A stretch of 13,046 nt of DNA, taken from positions 1 through 13,046 of the forward strand of contig JBKJVQ010000200.1 in the NCBI GenBank assembly GCA_046717125.1, in the 5' to 3' direction. Positions 5,938 through 12,128 of this stretch are shown here, one piece after another (the first letter of the stretch is position 1; every line of letters begins with the position of its first letter). Origin of the DNA: JBKJVQ01 sp046717125. GTDB lineage: Bacteria > Pseudomonadota > Alphaproteobacteria > Rhizobiales > Methyloligellaceae. The notes under the pieces are model-generated. The model searched no databases. It worked only from the letters and a program-made list of their open reading frames with translations, and was not told where the DNA came from. Made by a program: the position numbers and the translations under genes.

Positions 5938-7995
5938 TTAAGCCTTCCTGGTCTTCTTGACGGCCTTGCGAGCGGCGTCGGCCACGGCGTCCGCCGTGAT
6001 TCCGAAATGCTCAAAGAGATGTTCCGCCGGGGCGGATGCGCCGAAGCCTTCCATGCCGACGAATATGCCGTCCGCACCGATCCACTGGTTCCAGCCGAAA
6101 CCGACCGCGGCTTCGACCGCGACGCGCGGCGCGGTTCCCAGCACCCTGTCCTGGTAGGACTTGTCCTGACCGGCGAAGAGCTCCCAGCACGGCATGGAGA
6201 CGACCGCCGCGTTGATCCCCTCGGCGTTGAGCTTCTCCGCGGCCTTGACCGCCAGTTCGAGCTCCGAGCCCGTGCCGATGGTGGTCACGTCCCGTTCGCC
6301 GTCGGCTTCGCGCAGCACGTACGCGCCCTTGGCCGTGAGGTTCTCGTCCGTGTGCTCGGTGCGGACCACCGCCATGCCCTGCCGCGACAGCGCCGCGACC
6401 GATGGCGTCTCCGGATTGTCGATCATGCACTCCCACATCTCGGCACATTCGACCGAGTCGCCCGGGCGGAACACGTTGAGGTTCGGCGTCGCGCGCAAGG
6501 CGGCGAGATGCTCGACCGGCTGGTGCGTCGGCCCGTCCTCGCCAAGTCCGATCGAGTCATGCGTCATGATGTAGATTACGCGCTCACGCATCAGTGCCGA
6601 AAGGCGGATCGAGGGCCGGCAATAATCGCTGAACACAAGGAATGTGCCGCCGTAGGGCACGAACCCACCATGCAGCGCGAGGCCGTTCATCGCAGCCGCC
6701 ATGCCGTGCTCGCGTACGCCGTAGCGGATGTAGTTGCCCTGGTAACCATCCGACGCCTTCACGTCGGTATGGTCCTTGGTGATGGTTCCGTTCGAGCCGG
6801 TAAGGTCGGCCGAGCCGCCGATCAGACTAGGCACGAGCGGGATCAGCGCTTCCAGGGTCTTGGCTGAGGACTGGCGCGTCGCGAGCTTCTTGCCTTCTTT
6901 CGTGAAGCCCGCCTTCACCTCGCGCACCACCTTGGCGATGGTCTGCTTCATCTCGGCATCGATCGGATCGTCGAGACGGGCGATCTCGCCCTTGGATGGT
7001 TTCGAGGCGGCCTTGGTCCATTTCTCGAACGCCGCGCGTCCGCGTTTCCCCGCCCCGCGCCAGGACGAGAGAATGTCGTCGGGTACGTCGAACGCCGCAT
7101 GGCTCCAGCCGATATTCTTGCGCGCCCCTTCGATCTCCTCTGCGCCAAGCGGCGAGCCATGCGTCGCGGCCGTGCCGGCCTTCTTCGGCGCGCCGTAGCC
7201 GATGACCGTGCGGCACGCGATCATCGACGGCTTGTCCTTGGCCTTCTGCGCCGACTCGATAGCGGCGGCGATCGCTTCAGCGTCATGGCCGTCGATGCGC
7301 TGCGTATGCCAGCCCGACGCCTCGAACCGCTTGATCTGGTCGTCCGACACGGACAGCGAGGTCGGTCCATCGATGGAGATCTCGTTGTCGTCGAAGAAGA
7401 CGATCAGCTTGCCGAGCTTGAGATGGCCTGCGAGCGAGATCGCCTCATGGCTGATGCCTTCCATCAGGCAGCCGTCGCCCGCGATGACATAGGTGTAGTG
7501 GTCGACGATGCCGGCGCCGTAACGCGCCGCGAGCAGCCGTTCGCCCAGCGCCATGCCGACGGCATTGGCGAAGCCCTGCCCCAGCGGCCCCGTCGTCGTC
7601 TCGACGCCGAGCGTCATGAAATTCTCGGGGTGTCCAGGGGTAGCTGAGTCGAGCTGGCGGAAATTCTTGATCTGCTCGATATCCATGCTCTCGAACCCGG
7701 TCAGGTAGAGCAGCGCATAGAGCAGCATCGAGCCGTGCCCGGCCGACAGGATGAAGCGGTCGCGATCCGGCCATTTCGGATTGGCGGCGTCGAATTTCAG
7801 GTAGCGGGTAAACAGCACAGTCGCGACGTCCGCCATGCCCATCGGCATGCCGGGATGACCGGAATTCGCTTTCTCGACCGCATCCATCGCCAGCGTGCGG
7901 ATGGCGTTGGCCATGTCGTTGTGGGCGGCGTCGTTGACTGCGATGTCGGCTTTGAAGGCGCCCTCGTCCCGCGCCAGGTTCAAAGCTTCACCCAT
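5938..7995 (-). CDS. cbbT: Transketolase
   Basis: This 685-residue thiamine-diphosphate enzyme moves two-carbon ketol units between sugar phosphates, making xylulose-5-phosphate, erythrose-4-phosphate and ribose-5-phosphate from fructose-6-phosphate, sedoheptulose-7-phosphate and glyceraldehyde-3-phosphate. Seen are ANSGHPGMPMG (43-53), the thiamine diphosphate/Mg motif GDGCLMEG...DDN (173-204), catalytic Glu429 in GVREHGM, and the transketolase signature GEDGPTHQP (485-493). The start at 7995 is chosen for GGAG 7 bases upstream; a start at 8043 would overlap phosphoribulokinase and add 16 residues. The extra N-terminal stretch before NDMANAIR (residues 1-25) is not conserved in the family. 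It is probably the CBB transketolase by position; whether it is also the only one (tkt) cannot be seen here. Confidence 0.96.
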   Translation of the reverse strand: MGEALNLARDEGAFKADIAVNDAAHNDMANAIRTLAMDAVEKANSGHPGMPMGMADVATVLFTRYLKFDAANPKWPDRDRFILSAGHGSMLLYALLYLTGFESMDIEQIKNFRQLDSATPGHPENFMTLGVETTTGPLGQGFANAVGMALGERLLAARYGAGIVDHYTYVIAGDGCLMEGISHEAISLAGHLKLGKLIVFFDDNEISIDGPTSLSVSDDQIKRFEASGWHTQRIDGHDAEAIAAAIESAQKAKDKPSMIACRTVIGYGAPKKAGTAATHGSPLGAEEIEGARKNIGWSHAAFDVPDDILSSWRGAGKRGRAAFEKWTKAASKPSKGEIARLDDPIDAEMKQTIAKVVREVKAGFTKEGKKLATRQSSAKTLEALIPLVPSLIGGSADLTGSNGTITKDHTDVKASDGYQGNYIRYGVREHGMAAAMNGLALHGGFVPYGGTFLVFSDYCRPSIRLSALMRERVIYIMTHDSIGLGEDGPTHQPVEHLAALRATPNLNVFRPGDSVECAEMWECMIDNPETPSVAALSRQGMAVVRTEHTDENLTAKGAYVLREADGERDVTTIGTGSELELAVKAAEKLNAEGINAAVVSMPCWELFAGQDKSYQDRVLGTAPRVAVEAAVGFGWNQWIGADGIFVGMEGFGASAPAEHLFEHFGITADAVADAARKAVKKTRKA

Positions 7996-8008
7996 GCTGT
8001 TCTCCGAT
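7993..8008 (-). promoter_or_regulatory. Ribosome-binding site that fixes the transketolase start
   Basis: On the - strand the sequence reads GGAGAACAGCATG. GGAG, seven or so bases before the ATG at 7995, favours this start over the upstream in-frame ATG at 8043, which lies inside the phosphoribulokinase coding region. Confidence 0.7.
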
Positions 8009-8023
8009 ACGATTCCGTTCAGC

Positions 8024-8986
8024 CTAGATGGCGTGAACGCCAAGTGCGGCCTTGACCATGTGATATGCGACGAGAAGCTGCGTCAGCGCGAGCGGGTGGC
8101 TCTTCTTGACGCCGTTATCCGCATCGATGCGACCGACCATGTCGCGCAAATGCCCTGCTTCCGGAATGAGGTTCCAGAGCAGGTCCTCGATCTTCACCGC
8201 GCGGTCGTCCGAGATGTTGCCGTTGATCTCCAGCATGTCGACCGGCTTGCCATCCTTGTCGCGTACGAGTTCGAGATGTAGTCCGCGATGGCCGGAACCG
8301 TCGAACAGCGGCGTGAAATCCGGGTGCGGCAGGGTCGGGCGCAGGATGTGGCGGACGTCGAGAGCGCCGTTGGCATTCTCGTTGTGGTCGTGCGGCTTCT
8401 GGAAGCGGATGACGATGTCGGCGAAAGTCCGTTGCGGATGGATGAAGGCCGGCGAGCCGCTCTTGCGCTTTTCGAGGATGGTGAGCACCTGCTCCTTCGT
8501 ATAGCCGCGCTTCGTCGTGTCCCGGTGGAGCTTCCACTTCACCCGCAAATCTTCCTCCGGGTCGAGGTAGATTTTCACGTCGTAACAGTCGCGCATCGCG
8601 CGGGTCGTGTAGCCGAGCAGGCCTTCCGCGATGATGAAGTCTTTCGGCTTTACATATGCGGGGCGCTCAAGCGTTCCGTGGTCGTGATTGTAGTGCGGCT
8701 TGAGAATCGCTTCACCATTGTGCAGCGCGCGCAGATGCTGCTCCACGATGTCGATGTAGTTGCAGCGCGGGTCCAGCGCCGACAGCCCGCTTTGCGCCCG
8801 CTCCTTGCGGTCCTGCGAATGGTAATCGTCCGTACAGATGACCGTGCAGCGATCTTCGCCCAGGATATGCGCAATGCCGGCGGTCAAGGTGGTCTTGCCG
8901 CTCGCCGAATCCCCGCAGATACCGAGGATGATCGGTCGCTCGACTCGCTTCGGCACCCCGAACTCCCTTTCTGCCATCCTGTTCAT
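8024..8986 (-). CDS. cbbP: Phosphoribulokinase, class II (plant/cyanobacterial-like) type
   Basis: The 320-residue kinase phosphorylates ribulose-5-phosphate to ribulose-1,5-bisphosphate, the Rubisco substrate and hallmark step of the CBB cycle. The P-loop is GDSASGKTT (25-33), followed by VICTDDYHSQDRKER (49-63), LDPRCNY (71-77), LKPHYNHDHG (95-104) and IIAEGLLGY (118-126) with the Walker B-side acid Glu121; R155 and R160 sit in the substrate region. These motifs match plant/cyanobacterial PRK (TVIC-DDYHS-DR, ALDPRAN, KPIYNH) better than the shorter class I enzyme of typical proteobacterial cbb operons. The first regulatory Cys of plant PRK (in GDSGCGKST) is Ser29 here, while the second (in VIC) is kept as Cys51. 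AGGAGG, overlapping the cbbF stop, lies 8 bases before the chosen ATG; a second ATG at 8977 is possible. Confidence 0.93.
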   Translation of the reverse strand: MNRMAEREFGVPKRVERPIILGICGDSASGKTTLTAGIAHILGEDRCTVICTDDYHSQDRKERAQSGLSALDPRCNYIDIVEQHLRALHNGEAILKPHYNHDHGTLERPAYVKPKDFIIAEGLLGYTTRAMRDCYDVKIYLDPEEDLRVKWKLHRDTTKRGYTKEQVLTILEKRKSGSPAFIHPQRTFADIVIRFQKPHDHNENANGALDVRHILRPTLPHPDFTPLFDGSGHRGLHLELVRDKDGKPVDMLEINGNISDDRAVKIEDLLWNLIPEAGHLRDMVGRIDADNGVKKSHPLALTQLLVAYHMVKAALGVHAI

Positions 8987-9002
8987 TCCGCGTTCCTCCT
9001 CA
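8984..9002 (-). promoter_or_regulatory. cbbP ribosome-binding site overlapping the cbbF stop codon
   Basis: The - strand reads TGAGGAGGAACGCGGAATG: the cbbF stop TGA runs straight into AGGAGG, 8 bases before the cbbP ATG at 8986. A ribosome finishing cbbF would stand on the cbbP initiation region, which suggests coupled translation. Confidence 0.8.
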
Positions 9003-9998
9003 GGCCGCGTCTCGCGGAGCCATGGCCTGCGCCAGTCGTTCGGCCGGCAGATAGCTCGTCATGATTTGTCGTTCGCCGGTCGCACCGGCTACCATCATGC
9101 TCTGCACCTTGAAATGTCCGTCCACGGATTCTACACCCTCGAGCATCAGACCTGTCGTGATGCCTGTGGCGACGAAGAACACATCGTCGGACTTCACGAG
9201 ATCGTCGAGCGTCATCCATTTTTTCGTATCGATTCCAGCGTCAGCGACTGCCTTGGTCTCGGTCGCGAGCTGAGGATCGAAACGGGCGAGGAACTCGCCG
9301 CCCAGCGCCCGGATTGCGCAGGCGGACATGATGCCTTCCGGCACGCCGCCTGTTCCCATCAGCGCATCGATGCCGGAATTGGGGACGCCCGCAAGCAATG
9401 CGCCGGCTACGTCGCCGGCCGGATAGAGCGCAACCCGGCAGCCGGTGCGGTGAATCTCTTCCACGAGCCTGCGATGGCGCGGCTTTTCGAGAACGAAGAC
9501 CGTGAGCTGGTCGACGTCCTTCCTGAGGAGTTTTGCCAGCGCATTCAGCTTGCGGTTCGTTGGCCAGGCGGGATCGATCTTGCCCTTGGCGGCGGGCGGC
9601 GCGACGAACTTCTCCATGTAGAAGGCAGGACCGGGATCCAGCATGGTACCCTGGGGCGAGGCGGCCAGCACCGCCAGGGCATTGGTCAGGCCCTTGGCGA
9701 GGTAGCTCGTGCCTTCGATGGGATCGACGGCCAGATCGGCCTTGAACGACGAGTCCGGTTGTCCAACGCGTTCGCCGCTACCGAAGACCGGGGCGTCCAG
9801 GCGTGCGCCCTCGCCGATCACCACCGTACCGTCGAGCTCGATGTCTGCCAGGGCCCTGCGCATGGCGGTCACCGCCGCGCTGTCGCCCTGTTCCTTGTCG
9901 CCGCGGCCGATCCACGCAAAGGCCGCGCATGCCGCGTGCTCCGTCACGCGCCTGAGCGCGTAAACGAGATCCGGTCTCGGCAAAGCCGATTCAGGCAT
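9000..9998 (-). CDS. glpX: Class II (GlpX-type) fructose-1,6-bisphosphatase
   Basis: The 332-residue product hydrolyses fructose-1,6-bisphosphate to fructose-6-phosphate; as no separate sedoheptulose-bisphosphatase is present it may also act on sedoheptulose-1,7-bisphosphate, as cyanobacterial relatives do (inference). GlpX marks are GRGDKEQGDSAAV (31-43; Asp34), GEGARLDAP (62-70; Glu63), VDPIEGTSYLAKG (91-103; Asp92) and GTGGVPEG (215-222; Glu221), the expected metal/substrate positions of the family. The protein is not related to the class I CbbF of most proteobacterial cbb operons, although it takes that place. The start at 9998 has AGGAGG 7 bases upstream; an ATG at 10022 adds 8 residues before that ribosome-binding site and is less likely. 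It is the first gene of the operon. Confidence 0.94.
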   Translation of the reverse strand: MPESALPRPDLVYALRRVTEHAACAAFAWIGRGDKEQGDSAAVTAMRRALADIELDGTVVIGEGARLDAPVFGSGERVGQPDSSFKADLAVDPIEGTSYLAKGLTNALAVLAASPQGTMLDPGPAFYMEKFVAPPAAKGKIDPAWPTNRKLNALAKLLRKDVDQLTVFVLEKPRHRRLVEEIHRTGCRVALYPAGDVAGALLAGVPNSGIDALMGTGGVPEGIMSACAIRALGGEFLARFDPQLATETKAVADAGIDTKKWMTLDDLVKSDDVFFVATGITTGLMLEGVESVDGHFKVQSMMVAGATGERQIMTSYLPAERLAQAMAPRDAA

Positions 9999-10011
9999 GT
10001 AGCTTCCTCCT
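9996..10011 (-). promoter_or_regulatory. Ribosome-binding site that fixes the FBPase start
   Basis: The - strand reads AGGAGGAAGCTACATG, an ideal AGGAGG 7 bases before the ATG at 9998. This decides against the upstream in-frame ATG at 10022. Confidence 0.8.
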
Positions 10012-10050
10012 GGACGCGCCAATCAGGCCGTCGCCTTGTTCTGCACGCAC

Positions 10051-10071
10051 CTTATAGAAGCGCGCCATAAG
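10051..10071. promoter_or_regulatory. Candidate LysR-type (CbbR) operator upstream of the CBB operon
   Basis: CTTAT (10051-10055), eleven bases, then ATAAG (10067-10071) is a perfect dyad with the T-N11-A spacing of LysR-type regulator boxes. CbbR, the usual activator of cbb operons, belongs to this family. It begins 53 bases upstream of the first gene's ATG. No cbbR gene lies in the window, so the assigned regulator is inference from motif and position. Confidence 0.5.
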
Positions 10072-10079
10072 CCCGAGAA
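10051..10079 (-). promoter_or_regulatory. Candidate promoter of the CBB operon
   Basis: On the - strand TATAAG (10056 down to 10051) makes a good -10 box. Seventeen bases upstream is TTCTCG (10079 to 10074), a poor -35 match, as expected if an activator is needed. A TTGACC further upstream (about 10097-10092) is not at usable spacing. The -10 lies in one arm of the LysR-type dyad, so either the promoter or the operator call could be shifted. Confidence 0.35.
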
Positions 10080-10100
10080 CCCCCGCAACGTAGGTCAAAG

Positions 10101-10114
10101 CCCGTCCGAACGGG
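10101..10114. repeat. Small hairpin in the gap before the CBB operon
   Basis: CCCGT, a four-base loop CCGA and ACGGG form a short perfect stem in the 186-base gap between the permease and FBPase genes. On the - strand it is followed by CTTTGACC, a very short T-run. It might be the weak end of the transporter transcript, but this is not a convincing terminator. The rest of 9999-10184 holds only the candidate operator and promoter and no gene. Confidence 0.35.
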
Positions 10115-10184
10115 TGGGCAAATTCGCGGGCTCCAGCCACCTGTCAGAAAAAGAGCGTCAGCGCCGTGGTGCGGCTTCCGGCAA

Positions 10185-11108
10185 TCAGGGCGACCTTTGC
10201 CGTCTCGGATCGAGCGCGTCGCGCAAACTGTCGCCGATGAGATTGACGCAAAGCAATATGGCGATCAGCACCATGGCCGGCAGGATCGTGACCCACCACG
10301 AGCCTGAAAACAGCAGGTCGAAGCCGGACCGGATCAGCGTTCCCATCGACGGCGTTGTCACCGGCATGCCGAGGCCCAGAAACGATAAGGCAGCTTCCGC
10401 CATGATCGCGTTGCCGACCTGCACCGCCCCCACCACGATCATGGGCGAGAGCGCATTCGGCAAAATGTGACGCCAAACGATCTGCCGGTTGGACAGTCCG
10501 AGCGCCCGAGCCGCGCGCACATGGTCACGCCGCGCTTCGGCCATCACGGCGGCGCGTGTCGTACGCGCAAGGAACGGCCATTCCGCGATCCCGATCACGG
10601 CGATCAGGAGCGGCGCGGCCCATGCGCCGAAACTCTGCGCGCCGAACGCTGTGCGAAACAGCGCCAGCACCACAATCGCAACGATCAGCGTCGAAAGCGC
10701 GAGCTGGATGTCGGCGATGCGCATGATGACGCCGTCGACCCGGCCGCCCGAGTACCCGGCGATTACGCCAAGCGCGATGCCGATCACCGCCTGGAACACC
10801 ACGGCCGCGATCCCGATCGTCAGCGAAAGCTGCGCGCCGAAGAGCATGGCGCTGAGCATGTCGCGGCCCTGTCCGTCCGTGCCGAGCAGGAAGCGGGGAT
10901 CGGCCCCTTGCATTAAAAATGGCGGCAGTTCGGAATCGAGAATATCCAGCGCACCCGGATCGAATGGATCCTGCGGCGCATAAAGCGGCGCTAGGAACGC
11001 AGCCGCCGCAATGATTGCGAGGACCAAGAGCGCGACGCCGGCGCCGGTATTGAAACGGAAGCGCCGCCAGAGGCCCGGTGCATCGGCGCGCGACCGTATG
11101 TCAATCAC
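10185..11108 (-). CDS. ABC transporter permease, DppC/OppC-like
   Basis: The 307-residue inner-membrane permease of the peptide/opine/nickel ABC importer family has one N-terminal membrane segment (about 22-44), the GTDGQGRDMLSAMLFGAQLSL region (76-96), then several further segments and the EAA loop (about 190-222: EARRDHVRAARALG...LPNA) that contacts the ATPase. The C-terminus DALDPR is typical. The start is GTG at 11108, overlapping the stop of the upstream permease as GTGA; the frame stays open further upstream but that part is antisense-like reading through the neighbouring gene and has no homology. The true substrate is unknown. No ATPase gene follows it. Confidence 0.92.
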   Translation of the reverse strand: MIDIRSRADAPGLWRRFRFNTGAGVALLVLAIIAAAAFLAPLYAPQDPFDPGALDILDSELPPFLMQGADPRFLLGTDGQGRDMLSAMLFGAQLSLTIGIAAVVFQAVIGIALGVIAGYSGGRVDGVIMRIADIQLALSTLIVAIVVLALFRTAFGAQSFGAWAAPLLIAVIGIAEWPFLARTTRAAVMAEARRDHVRAARALGLSNRQIVWRHILPNALSPMIVVGAVQVGNAIMAEAALSFLGLGMPVTTPSMGTLIRSGFDLLFSGSWWVTILPAMVLIAILLCVNLIGDSLRDALDPRRQRSP

Positions 11109-12088
11109 GATCCGGCCCCGGCGAGTTCGACCCGCGGATCGAGCGATAGCGCCAGCAGATCGGCGATCGTGTTCACGACGACGAACACCAGCGCAACCAC
11201 GACGAGATAGGCGACGATCAGCGGCACGTCGGAACGCGTGACAGCTTCGAGGAACAGGAATCCCATCCCCGGCCACTGGAATACCGTTTCCGTCAGAAGC
11301 GTAAAGGCGAGCAGGGAGCCGATCTGCAGCGCGCCCACCGAGACGATCGGCAGCAGGGCGTTCCGCATCGCATGCGCGAACCATATCCGGCGCGGCGGCA
11401 ATCCCTTCGCCCTCGCGGTGCGCACATAATCCTGTCGCAGCTCGTCGAGCATCGCGCCGCGCACGAGGCGAATGAAGAGCGCCACCATGATGGAGGACAG
11501 CGTCAGCGCCGGCAGAAGCAGATGCTTCCATCCGTCGAGCGTCAGTAGCCCGGTCTCCCAGATGCCGACCGCCACGGTGTCCCCCCGCCCGAAGGCGGGT
11601 AGCCAGCCGAGCCAGACCGAGAAGATGGCAATCAGGAAAATGCCCGTAAGGAACACAGGTACCGACAGGCCGACCACGCTGAACGCCATAAGCGCCTGCG
11701 CGATGAATCCGCGTGGAAAGAGGGCGCAATAGATGCCGGTCGGCAGCGATATGAGCAGCACGATCAGGCTTGCCGCCAGCACCAGCTCGAACGTCGCAGG
11801 GAATTTGGACGCGATGACATCGAGCGTCGGCCGTTTGAAAATATAGGACGTGCCGAGATCGCCCTGCGCCGCGTTCGAGAGGAAGCGCCCGTACTGGATA
11901 TGGAGCGGCACATCGAGCCCAAGCTTCGTGCGCATCTCCTCGCGCTGCGCTTCGGGCACGGCCTCACCGAGGATTTCCCGCAAGGGATCGCCCAGAGCGT
12001 CCTTCACGAGAAACGCGATCGTCGCCACGGCCAGCATGACGATCAGCGCCTGTAACGCGCGCCGGAGAAGAAAGGTGGCGATCTGCAT
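11105..12088 (-). CDS. ABC transporter permease, DppB/OppB-like
   Basis: The 327-residue inner-membrane permease pairs with the downstream DppC-like protein. It begins with the usual FLLRRALQALIVMLAVATIAF membrane segment (about residues 6-26), has the periplasmic GDPLREILG region (33-41) and GDLGTSY (76-82), five further membrane segments, the EAA loop (about 213-245: LDELRQDYVRTARAKG...MRNA) and ETVFQWPGMG (267-276), a strong family signature. An in-frame TAA 6 bases upstream makes the ATG at 12088 the first possible ATG start. No good Shine-Dalgarno is visible; GGGAG lies about 35 bases away, next to the stop of the binding-protein gene. Forty bases separate it from that gene. Confidence 0.93.
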   Translation of the reverse strand: MQIATFLLRRALQALIVMLAVATIAFLVKDALGDPLREILGEAVPEAQREEMRTKLGLDVPLHIQYGRFLSNAAQGDLGTSYIFKRPTLDVIASKFPATFELVLAASLIVLLISLPTGIYCALFPRGFIAQALMAFSVVGLSVPVFLTGIFLIAIFSVWLGWLPAFGRGDTVAVGIWETGLLTLDGWKHLLLPALTLSSIMVALFIRLVRGAMLDELRQDYVRTARAKGLPPRRIWFAHAMRNALLPIVSVGALQIGSLLAFTLLTETVFQWPGMGFLFLEAVTRSDVPLIVAYLVVVALVFVVVNTIADLLALSLDPRVELAGAGS

Positions 12089-12128
12089 TAGTTAGAATAG
12101 CAACAGGTCTTGAACTGCGACCACTCCC

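Noticed and set aside
4718..5941. Long open frame of 407 codons on the + strand opposite pgk
   Set aside because: It mirrors pgk codon by codon in a G/C-rich gene, its product is Arg/His-rich with no recognisable family, and pgk on the other strand is unmistakable.
5911..6867. Open frame of 318 codons on the + strand opposite transketolase
   Set aside because: Arg/His-rich shadow of the transketolase gene caused by its third-position G/C bias; no motif seen.
8838..10070. Open frame of 410 codons on the + strand across PRK and FBPase
   Set aside because: Antisense shadow of two clear genes; no family resemblance and no ribosome-binding site.
10148..10176. Possible intrinsic terminator after the DppC-like permease
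   Set aside because: The stem GCCG/CGGC is only 4 bp (or bulged) and the T5 run on the - strand is about ten bases away from it; too weak to annotate.
10036..10470. Open frame of 144 codons on the + strand starting in the gap before the CBB operon
   Set aside because: Most of it is antisense to the DppC-like permease; composition is not protein-like and no ribosome-binding site was seen.
11109..11729. Upstream extension of the DppC-like permease frame
   Set aside because: The extra residues read through the DppB gene in another frame and have no permease character; the GTG at 11108 with GTGA overlap is the natural start.
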